Assembly: GCA_003551675.1 (NCBI GenBank)
Contig: PUNG01000020.1
Span: 1-47,232, forward strand
Origin: Thermoplasmata archaeon
GTDB taxonomy: Archaea; Thermoplasmatota; Thermoplasmata; Halarchaeoplasmatales; Halarchaeoplasmataceae
Length of the DNA: 47,232 nucleotides
Direction of reading: 5' to 3'
How positions within the stretch are numbered: position 1 is the first letter of the stretch; every line of letters starts with the position of its first letter. Below are positions 1 to 6,833 of the stretch, in pieces. Made by a program: the position numbers and the translations under genes. Below the pieces are notes generated by a model. That model was not told where the DNA came from. It saw nothing but the letters and a program-made list of their open reading frames with translations, and did no database searches.

Positions 1-2
1 AG

Positions 3-101
3 TTTCAGAAAACAATCCAGAAACTCTTCAATCGGTTTAGCAAAAAGAACACCTTCGCTAAAGGATGGATTAAAAAGTTCTACTCAAAAATAACAAATTA
101 G
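3..101 (+). CDS. Partial C-terminus of an unidentified protein
   Basis: An open frame enters from the left edge and ends at TAG (99-101), giving a Lys/Phe-rich tail ending YSKITN. It is too short to assign. A perfect inverted repeat lies 40 bp downstream, so a transposase C-terminus is one possibility. Another frame is also open at the edge until position 93, so even the reading frame is uncertain. Confidence 0.3.
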   Translation, partial: FQKTIQKLFNRFSKKNTFAKGWIKKFYSKITN

Positions 102-140
102 TTATGTCTAAGACTATAATTGCGTTGCGTCATCCACAAC

Positions 141-186
141 TAGTCAAGGACACTAAAAAAACAAATAAAAGTCGTGTCCTTGACTA
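141..186. repeat. Perfect 13-bp inverted repeat with 20-bp A-rich spacer
   Basis: The arms TAGTCAAGGACAC (141-153) and GTGTCCTTGACTA (174-186) match exactly. The spacer is A-rich, and a T-rich stretch follows the right arm. It could be a bidirectional hairpin terminator separating the left-edge gene from the ribosomal operon. It could also be an insertion-sequence terminal repeat facing a second copy. The arms are longer and more exact than any other dyad I found in the window apart from the 35687-35771 hairpin. Confidence 0.75.
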
Positions 187-220
187 TATTTTGTAAAAGA
201 AGATGGAAAACGGTGATGAA

Positions 221-233
221 TGTATAGCATACA
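221..233. promoter_or_regulatory. Palindrome upstream of the rpl44e TATA box
   Basis: TGTATAGCATACA is a 5+3+5 perfect dyad lying 22 bp upstream of the predicted TATA element of the ribosomal operon. Its position suits a regulator or activator site. No protein is known to bind it, and a chance palindrome in AT-rich DNA is possible. Confidence 0.3.
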
Positions 234-254
234 ATAAATGTCGTATGGGTAAGA

Positions 255-262
255 TTTTAATA
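255..262 (+). promoter_or_regulatory. TATA box of the rpl44e operon
   Basis: TTTTAATA ends 27 nt before the rpl44e ATG, the archaeal distance for a leaderless transcript. No Shine-Dalgarno sequence precedes that ATG, in agreement. Confidence 0.55.
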
Positions 263-289
263 GTGGACAGTTATTTGAACTGAACCACT

Positions 290-568
290 ATGAAAAAACC
301 ACGTAAGATAAAGGATTACTGTCCGAACTGTGACACACACAGCGAGATGGAGTTAAGCAAGGGCAAAAACAGACCAGGTAGCGAATTAAGAAAAGGTCAA
401 AGAAGATTTAGACGCGTCACGTCGGGTTACGGTGGATTTCCATGGTCCAAACCTTCCGGAGCTGGAAAACCCGTTAAACGAGTCTATCTGAAGTACACTT
501 GTACCGAGTGCGGAAAGACCTGGCAGAAGAAATGCCAACGTTCTGGAAGATTTGAATTCATAGAGTGA
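290..568 (+). CDS. rpl44e: Large-subunit ribosomal protein L44e
   Basis: This 92-residue zinc-ribbon protein of the 50S subunit is shared by archaea and eukaryotes. Two Cys pairs are visible: YCPNC near residue 11 and CTECG near residue 73. A basic Gly-rich linker containing GGFPWSKP lies between them. Length and termini match the family. It begins a translation operon with S27e and aIF2-alpha, the usual archaeal order. The ATG lacks a ribosome-binding site and sits 27 nt after a TATA box, so it is probably read from a leaderless mRNA. Confidence 0.97.
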   Translation: MKKPRKIKDYCPNCDTHSEMELSKGKNRPGSELRKGQRRFRRVTSGYGGFPWSKPSGAGKPVKRVYLKYTCTECGKTWQKKCQRSGRFEFIE

Positions 569-607
569 GTTCAGCTCGATGGTAATTGATATAGTAGGAG
601 TGAAAAT

Positions 608-796
608 ATGCCGGAAAAAAAATTTGTCAGGATCAAGTGTTCCGATTGTGAGAATGAGCAGGTGACGTTCAAACGCGTCTCTTCAAAGGTTGAATGTCTG
701 GTCTGCGGTGCTCGACTAGCCGAACCTACGGGAGGCTCTTCTTTATTCAAGGGAGAGATAATCGAGGAGCTCGGAGCTTCAGAAGAGGGTGAATGA
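608..796 (+). CDS. rps27e: Small-subunit ribosomal protein S27e
   Basis: A 62-residue 30S zinc-ribbon protein. Ligand pairs IKCSDC (about residue 10) and CLVCG (about residue 30) are intact, followed by the family pattern LAEPTGG. A GGAG motif seven bases before the ATG marks the start, as expected for an internal operon gene. The last codons overlap the aIF2-alpha start by four bases (ATGA), pointing to translational coupling. Confidence 0.97.
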   Translation: MPEKKFVRIKCSDCENEQVTFKRVSSKVECLVCGARLAEPTGGSSLFKGEIIEELGASEEGE

Positions 797-1581
797 TGAC
801 GTCTCCGGACGAATATGAATGGCCCAGCGAGGGCGAACTCGTTATATGTAACGTAAAAACCGTTAAGGATTTTGGAGCATTTTTAACTCTGGAAGAATAT
901 GAGAACAAAGAAGGTTTTGTGCATATATCTGAGATCTCATCCGGTTGGGTCAAGAGGATAAAAGATCATATACAGGAAGGAGAAAAAAGAGTCTGCAAAG
1001 TTCTTAGAGTTGATAAATACAAAGGACATATCGATCTTTCTCTGAAAAAAGTTAACGAACATCAAAAAAGGGAGAAACTACAGGCATGGAAGAATCATAA
1101 AAAAGCCGATAACCTTTTGAACTTGGTGGCTGAAAGGTTGGATAAAGAACTAGAAGAGTGCTATGAAGAATTCGGTTTTGAACTGAGTGATAAGTATGGA
1201 AGTCTTTATCAAGCTTTCGAAAAGTGTTCTCTCGATCCAGAGATATTGGAAAAGGACGGTTTCCAAAAAGAATGGACCGAGCATTTGATCGAAGTTGCCC
1301 AGGAAAACATATCCCCGCCCTATGTAAGTATAACAGGATTTGTGGAGGTTTCATCGACCAACCCCGATGGCATAGATGATATAGATCATTCTTTATCCGC
1401 CTTCGAAGATACTGAGGACTCCAAAGTAGATGTAAGCTATGTGGCCGCACCAAAATATCGTATAGAAGTGCAGTCTGAAGATTATAAGATAGCCGAAGAG
1501 GTATTCGAAGAGCAGGCTGAGGATGCCGTACAAAGGATAGAAGAGCGCGGCGGAAAGGGCAGTTATTACCGAGAAGAGTGA
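793..1581 (+). CDS. eif2a: Translation initiation factor aIF2 alpha subunit
   Basis: Alpha subunit of the heterotrimeric factor that delivers initiator Met-tRNA to the small ribosomal subunit. An S1 RNA-binding domain covers about residues 12-85 (DFGAFLTLEEY, GFVHISEIS). A helical domain and the C-terminal alpha-beta domain that contacts the gamma subunit follow. The 262-residue length is normal. The start is a double ATG overlapping the S27e stop. In many euryarchaea nop10 follows this gene; here it is absent and a convergent queH comes next, 8 bp away. Confidence 0.96.
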   Translation: MMTSPDEYEWPSEGELVICNVKTVKDFGAFLTLEEYENKEGFVHISEISSGWVKRIKDHIQEGEKRVCKVLRVDKYKGHIDLSLKKVNEHQKREKLQAWKNHKKADNLLNLVAERLDKELEECYEEFGFELSDKYGSLYQAFEKCSLDPEILEKDGFQKEWTEHLIEVAQENISPPYVSITGFVEVSSTNPDGIDDIDHSLSAFEDTEDSKVDVSYVAAPKYRIEVQSEDYKIAEEVFEEQAEDAVQRIEERGGKGSYYREE

Positions 1582-1589
1582 AGTAAAAA

Positions 1590-2210
1590 TCAAACTTGAA
1601 GTAGATCTTTTTTAAATCTTTCTTCTTCGCTGAATATACATCCACAGTAGTTCTGTTTGTAAAGACCCATCTCGTTTGCCAGTCTATGATGCTCTTGGAA
1701 TCCATCCCTCATGTCTTCATAGATAAATTCTATTTCTTTTTCTTCGCCTATCCGAGAGCCTATGTGTTTCAACCGTTCGTGGTCCTGGTAGGGTGAGAGT
1801 ATCAAAGTGGTAGAGAACGCATCATGATCTCGTTTAAGTGCTTCTTTTGCGGTTTTTTCTAACCTCCACGTCAAGCAAAAATCACATCTTTCTTCGCTCT
1901 TCGAGGTACCCTCTAAAAATTCCTTCAATCCGTATTCATCTATATATATGACTTCGATCTCGTTCTCTTCTTCGTATTTTTTGAGCGATCTAAATCGATT
2001 CTCGTACTCCTCAAAAGGATGTATATTGGGATTGAACCACAATGCGGTGACCCTATCAAATCTTTTTTCAAATTCTTTGGCCGTGTATGTTAAACATGGG
2101 CTGCAGCAGGTATGCAGCAGTAGGCTTCCTTTTTTTTCTATATCCCCATATCTACTCGTTTTCGTTTCGTTTTTTTCTCTTCTTTCAGTTTTGTTCCGCA
2201 GCCTGGACAT
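1590..2210 (-). CDS. queH: Epoxyqueuosine reductase QueH
   Basis: QueH (DUF208 family) reduces epoxyqueuosine in tRNA using an Fe-S cluster. In archaea lacking queuosine, homologues may serve related base modification. Diagnostic motifs are LLHTCCSPC (about residue 32), RCDFCLTWR (about 109) and YCGCIFS (about 190), which supply the clustered cysteines. The only ATG upstream of the CC motif lies inside the preceding coiled-coil gene, giving a 73-bp same-strand overlap and a charged N-terminal tail of about 28 residues unusual for QueH. A non-ATG start further in would remove the overlap, but none is convincing. Confidence 0.9.
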   Translation of the reverse strand: MSRLRNKTERREKNETKTSRYGDIEKKGSLLLHTCCSPCLTYTAKEFEKRFDRVTALWFNPNIHPFEEYENRFRSLKKYEEENEIEVIYIDEYGLKEFLEGTSKSEERCDFCLTWRLEKTAKEALKRDHDAFSTTLILSPYQDHERLKHIGSRIGEEKEIEFIYEDMRDGFQEHHRLANEMGLYKQNYCGCIFSEEERFKKDLLQV

Positions 2211-5200
2211 CTTTTTGTTTCCTCCTCACAAGTTTCGTGGAAGGTCTTTCCACAATCACAGACCACTCCTTTATCTTTATCTATATCCTCCCCGCAGATA
2301 TCACATACTTTTCTTTCTTCGCTCCCTTCTTCCGTGGTCTCCAATTCACAGCCGTATTCAATTTTCTTTTTGTCGAAGGCCCGGACCACACTAGCGATGA
2401 TCTTGGTGTTCTTACCTTTTGGTTTGATCCTACCTTTTGACTCGATCTTTTCACCGGCCTTCAATCTATCCTTGAAATCGAATCCTTCCATCTTTCCTCC
2501 TCTGATCTTTAGTTCTAGTTCTCCTGCAAATCCTTTCCCAGTGTTTTCCAATGATATCGTTGTGGAGTTCCACTGGTCGTGTTCAAATCGTTCGGATACT
2601 TTTATATCTATCTTCGGACTGTATGGTTCCAGGTTATCTTCTAAGTTTTGGAGAGCTTCTTCGGCTTTTTCTAGAGCCTGGTCCATATCACCTTTTTTTT
2701 CGAAACTTTTAGCATCCTCTATATCGTTTTTCACATCTTTTACAGGCGCGCCGAATTTTTTTGCTTTCTCTACTAGATTCTCTGCTTCTTCTATTATGTT
2801 ATCATATTTTTCTTCTTTAGCTAGACCCGATACCTCTTTAGCTTCGTTTATCAACCGGACCACCTTGAAGGATCGCCCCATCTCTAGAACGTTACGGGCT
2901 TTATCCAATAGGTTATGGGCCCGCTCTTTTTCTTCGCCCCGTTCTTCTGTCTTGTTTTCTATATCAGATATTATGTTTTTCAGTACGTCTTTTTTATCAT
3001 CTAGGTATTCCTCGGCTTTACCGATGAAGGAATGTGCCTTGATGTAGTCTCCATTATGGAAATTTTTTTCCACCATCTCTTTTGAATTTTCTAATTCACT
3101 AACACCTATACCTTCATGTTTTAGATCCCTGATACACTCGTCTATATGTTCCAAAAATATCTCGACTTCCTCGACGGCCTTCTGTGCTCTGTTCAATCTA
3201 TCGCCGGCTTCCAAGGCTTTGTTGAAGGCTTTGACGTAAAATCCACTTTGATAGGAGTCCTTTGCTTCGTTGAGGATTTTTTTCACCTCATCTAAAAAGA
3301 GCCCATCCGCTTCGGCTTCCTTCAATTTTTTTTGTGCGGTGGATATGCCTTTTTTAGAGATGGACTGTTGAAGGCCTATCTTTTCTAGTTCTCCTTCGCT
3401 CTGCATCGAGTAGTTTATAGCTTCTTTATATGCTCCTTCTTCTTTCGCCTTTTCCGCTTTTCGAAGCAGATTATCGGCTAAAGCCGTATCTCTGTCAGCC
3501 TTTCTCAAAGATTTTATCTTATCTCTGAATTTTTCTAGTATACTCCCGACTCTTTTTTTCTGGGCCTTCTCTAACTCAGTCTCTGCTTCTTTTGCCTTTA
3601 GAATACTTTCTTCGTATTTATCTTCTTCAAAATCCAATTCAGCCTCTTCCAAAAGCTCCTTTCCTTCTTTTATATCTGCTTTTATGTTCTCGGCTTCCTG
3701 CAGTTTGTTTCTAGATCTTTCTATCACCTCTTCCGCTTCATCGTATTTATTTTTGAGTTCTTGTATCTTGGTTTTACATGAATTTAAAGTCTCTAGACCT
3801 TCCCAATAGTTGCCTTCGTCTACCAACGGTCCTATTTTTTCAAATTCTTTCCATAACACTTGGGTATCCATCCCTAAATTTTCCGCGGACTTTATCGATC
3901 TTTCAGTTTCTTCGAGTTGTTCTTCTATTGTCTTTTTGAGGATAGAATCGATTTCATCTTGGATCTTTTCTAACTTTTCTACACCTTCTTGAAGCCCACT
4001 TTTTTCATTCAACTCTTCAGCTTCTTCGACTTCTTCTTTGAGGGCGTCTATCTTCTTTGATTTTTCTTCTACATCTGATCCTTCGAGCCTTGAGATATTC
4101 TCCTCTAACTCCTTTTTCTTCTCTTCGAAAACATTTTCCTTTTCGATGTTTTGGATGATACGATCCGCCTTTTTAGCCGTCTCTATGGCTCCAGAGTAGT
4201 CTCTGTCTCTGAATACTTCTTTCGCCTCTACAAGGATCTCTTTTATATCGCTTATATCCTCTATTTTTCCGTCTCTTTTCAAGGCACTGAGTTTTGTTGC
4301 TACCTCCGAGATCTTTTCATAAGCTTCTTTCCTTGCCGTTCTGGCTTTTTCAGCATCTTGTTTCACATCTAAAGATTTATGGATGGATCGGAGGTAATCG
4401 CCTTGTTTCATTTCCTTTTTAGATTCTATCAACTTTTCTCTTAAATCCTCGATACGCACCCCTGTTTTTTTGGCCTGGACAGTTTCCTTTTTTGCCAATC
4501 CAAAGAGATGTTCGGCTTTTTCTTGTAACTCTTCGTTCAATTCATCCCTTGCCTGATCTATAAATTTGATAGATTCGTAGTGTTCTCCCTCGTCGAAACT
4601 TTCTTTTGCCTTTTCGATCCCCTCTTTGAGTATCGATAGATCCATTTCTTCCATATCCATATCTTCTTCAAGAGACTCAAGCGTCTCTAAAAGTTCAGTT
4701 GCGTTTTGAATATACTTTTCGGCGCTGCCGACTTGGGCGTAATCAAGTTCCTCCCTTGCTTCCTTTATCAACTGATGGGTTTCCATGTACTTCTCAGAAC
4801 CGAGTTTGTTGTAGGCTTTCCCTAATATATCTTTGATCTTCCCCCTGGTGTCTTCTTCTATCTTGTCTATCATGTTCACTCCCTTGTTTATGTCTTCGAT
4901 GATATGGTCGAGTTCGTTTTCGATCCTTTCTTTTGCGGTTTTTATACCGTTTTCAGCTATTTTTGCGGCTTCTAGATACTCCGAAGATTTGGTCTTTTTA
5001 ACACTTTCATCCAATTCTTCAGTGAGATCGTCCATTTCTATATCGATGTCCTTTCCTATCCCGTTCAATTTTTCAAATTCGTCTATCTTTTCCATGAGAC
5101 TTTCGTAAACTTTTTTGTGAAAACCATCCTCAAACTTTTCGATCACGGATGACGCTTCGTCATAGTCTCTGTTCTTCAGATGTTCTTCTGCTTCGGAGAT

Positions 5201-6517
5201 GTTTTCATCCAGATCGGGCGCCTCTAGGTCCAGCAATTTCATCAGTTCTTTTATGTTGTTTATTCTTTGTTCAAATTTCTGTTCCATCTCGAAATGTCCT
5301 TTTACGACCTTTTCGACTTTTTCTCTTCCTTTTTCAGCCCACTCCAAAGCTTTTTTGTAGTCCTCTTCTTTCAAGGAAGCTCTAGCGTTGTTCAGCATCT
5401 CCATGGGTTCTTTTATATCCGCACCTATGTTCTTTGCCTTGATGAAATAATCTCTAGATTCCGCTATGGTTTCTAGTACCTGGTTAAATTTCGCTTCTTT
5501 TACCTTTTTGGAGGCACCTTTTAAAAGTTCGCGAGCTTTTTTGAACTGTTGTTTTTCTTTAAGTTCCTCTGCTTCTTCCAACATGTCTTTTACTTTTTCA
5601 GTGGATGTACCTATCTCCTCCGCTTCTTTTATCTCTTTTTCTATCTCTTGGACTCTTTTGTCAAAAGTGGCCGTAAAAGAATTATCTAGAAGCTCATGGC
5701 CCGTTTGAATACTTTTGACCGCTTTGCCGTAACTTTTTTTCTCTTTCAGCTCCTTGGCATCTTCCACCTTTTTTTCAACTTTCGAAACATCGATACCCAT
5801 CTCACGGGTTCTTTTTATCCGGTCCTCTAACTCATCTATCATATCTTCCAATTGGTCGCCTAGTTTTTCTCCTAATACATCTCTGCTCTCATTTATCAAG
5901 GACATGGCTCTTTCATATTCATCTGCTTCGTATGCATAATTCGCCTTCGACACGGTCTTTTTGAGCTGAGATATCTGTTTACCTGATGAATCCATGGTCT
6001 TTAAAAGAGATTGGATCTCTTCCAATTCGTTACCTACTTCCCTTTCTATCACCTTTTCGCTTTCATCTTTGATCTTTTCGGCTTTTTTGAAACCTTTTTC
6101 AATTTTTCCCTCTTCTATCAGACCTTTAGCTTCTTCCATCTCCTCCTTTAGAGATTTGAAACCTTCTCCTTCCCCAGCAAGTTCTAAAAGATCTTTCACC
6201 GGTTTAAATAACTTATCTAGTTTTGCAAAATTTGAGCTTTGTATCTCCTCGATGACCTCGTCAAAATCTTTTTCAGCTTCCTCAAAATTTTTTTCATTTA
6301 TCTTTTCTTCGGTATCTTCTATCTTTTTTCTTAAACCGTCCTCATCTATTTTCACATCTACCTCTATGTCGATGTCCAAGGAGGCTTCTAAAAGCTCCTC
6401 TACCTTTTTTCTCTTTTTTTTAGCCTCCTCTTTCATCTTAGCGGTTTTTTTGGCCTTCTGTTCCATCTCTCGTGCGAGTTTTCTAGCCTTCAGATACTTT
6501 CCCGACAAATTCGTCAT
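2138..6517 (-). CDS. Giant coiled-coil repeat protein with Ig-like domain and RING-like zinc finger
   Basis: A 1459-residue, extremely Lys/Glu-rich, apparently cytoplasmic protein with no signal peptide or membrane segment. Residues 1 to about 1290 are helical. They carry degenerate repeats of about 75-80 residues with a recurring LL-x-EA ... G-x-Y-x-x-A ... A signature, resembling helical hairpins of a TPR-like scaffold. About 1295-1400 reads as a beta-rich Ig-like domain. Residues from about 1405 carry eight zinc ligands in the order C4HC3 (CDICGE, CDCGKTFHETC, CPGCG), close to the prokaryotic RING family (Prok-RING_1). The role is unknown: a scaffold with a RING-like effector end is the visible architecture. 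It is followed by overlapping queH, and its own promoter lies in the 6518-6674 gap. Confidence 0.85.
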   Translation of the reverse strand: MTNLSGKYLKARKLAREMEQKAKKTAKMKEEAKKKRKKVEELLEASLDIDIEVDVKIDEDGLRKKIEDTEEKINEKNFEEAEKDFDEVIEEIQSSNFAKLDKLFKPVKDLLELAGEGEGFKSLKEEMEEAKGLIEEGKIEKGFKKAEKIKDESEKVIEREVGNELEEIQSLLKTMDSSGKQISQLKKTVSKANYAYEADEYERAMSLINESRDVLGEKLGDQLEDMIDELEDRIKRTREMGIDVSKVEKKVEDAKELKEKKSYGKAVKSIQTGHELLDNSFTATFDKRVQEIEKEIKEAEEIGTSTEKVKDMLEEAEELKEKQQFKKARELLKGASKKVKEAKFNQVLETIAESRDYFIKAKNIGADIKEPMEMLNNARASLKEEDYKKALEWAEKGREKVEKVVKGHFEMEQKFEQRINNIKELMKLLDLEAPDLDENISEAEEHLKNRDYDEASSVIEKFEDGFHKKVYESLMEKIDEFEKLNGIGKDIDIEMDDLTEELDESVKKTKSSEYLEAAKIAENGIKTAKERIENELDHIIEDINKGVNMIDKIEEDTRGKIKDILGKAYNKLGSEKYMETHQLIKEAREELDYAQVGSAEKYIQNATELLETLESLEEDMDMEEMDLSILKEGIEKAKESFDEGEHYESIKFIDQARDELNEELQEKAEHLFGLAKKETVQAKKTGVRIEDLREKLIESKKEMKQGDYLRSIHKSLDVKQDAEKARTARKEAYEKISEVATKLSALKRDGKIEDISDIKEILVEAKEVFRDRDYSGAIETAKKADRIIQNIEKENVFEEKKKELEENISRLEGSDVEEKSKKIDALKEEVEEAEELNEKSGLQEGVEKLEKIQDEIDSILKKTIEEQLEETERSIKSAENLGMDTQVLWKEFEKIGPLVDEGNYWEGLETLNSCKTKIQELKNKYDEAEEVIERSRNKLQEAENIKADIKEGKELLEEAELDFEEDKYEESILKAKEAETELEKAQKKRVGSILEKFRDKIKSLRKADRDTALADNLLRKAEKAKEEGAYKEAINYSMQSEGELEKIGLQQSISKKGISTAQKKLKEAEADGLFLDEVKKILNEAKDSYQSGFYVKAFNKALEAGDRLNRAQKAVEEVEIFLEHIDECIRDLKHEGIGVSELENSKEMVEKNFHNGDYIKAHSFIGKAEEYLDDKKDVLKNIISDIENKTEERGEEKERAHNLLDKARNVLEMGRSFKVVRLINEAKEVSGLAKEEKYDNIIEEAENLVEKAKKFGAPVKDVKNDIEDAKSFEKKGDMDQALEKAEEALQNLEDNLEPYSPKIDIKVSERFEHDQWNSTTISLENTGKGFAGELELKIRGGKMEGFDFKDRLKAGEKIESKGRIKPKGKNTKIIASVVRAFDKKKIEYGCELETTEEGSEERKVCDICGEDIDKDKGVVCDCGKTFHETCEEETKRCPGCGTKLKEEKKTKRKRVDMGI

Positions 6518-6674
6518 CTCCTATCATAGGAAGGGCTTACCTTCCGTGAAGTTTTAGGGTTTTACCATTTATGAATAAGGTAGGGTTTATTTGTTTTTTC
6601 TCTTCGTAACGGCAACTTTCGCTTACCCCTCCCTACATGAAAGATTGATTTAACTCTTGTGAATTATCTAGGTG

Positions 6675-6776
6675 ATGAGTGATATATGCCCTGAATGCGG
6701 ATCTGAAAATTATCAACCCATGGAAGGATGTGGTTATTGTTATGAGTGTGGATATTCAAAGTGCGGAAATCATTGA
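6675..6776 (+). CDS. 33-residue cysteine-rich zinc-ribbon microprotein
   Basis: This small ORF, absent from the ORF track, encodes MSDICPECGSEN followed by a second cluster with GCGYCYECGYSKCG. The pattern CPECG...CGYCYECGYSKCG resembles the C-terminal zinc-binding tail found on some adenosylcobalamin-dependent ribonucleotide reductases and other archaeal zinc ribbons. Six of its 33 residues are cysteine. It lies between two genes transcribed away from it and toward topA. It could be a stand-alone zinc microprotein or the detached tail of a larger enzyme encoded elsewhere. Confidence 0.6.
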   Translation: MSDICPECGSENYQPMEGCGYCYECGYSKCGNH

Positions 6777-6801
6777 GTGCGGATCTTGCTCATCCGAAAG
6801 G

Positions 6802-6809
6802 TTAAATAG
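6802..6809 (+). promoter_or_regulatory. TATA box of topA
   Basis: TTAAATAG ends 24 nt before the topA ATG and has no Shine-Dalgarno motif after it, consistent with a leaderless topA mRNA. Confidence 0.5.
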
Positions 6810-6833
6810 CTAAATCAGAGTAGCTCGGATTCC

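Noticed and set aside
211-284. GTGATGA ... CTGA pair upstream of rpl44e
   Set aside because: It spans the rpl44e TATA box and the predicted transcript start, and no guide-like layout is visible.
4151-6557. Plus-strand ORFs opposite the coiled-coil gene (Ser/Phe-rich)
   Set aside because: They are complement shadows of a Lys/Glu-rich gene, with composition explained entirely by the opposite strand.
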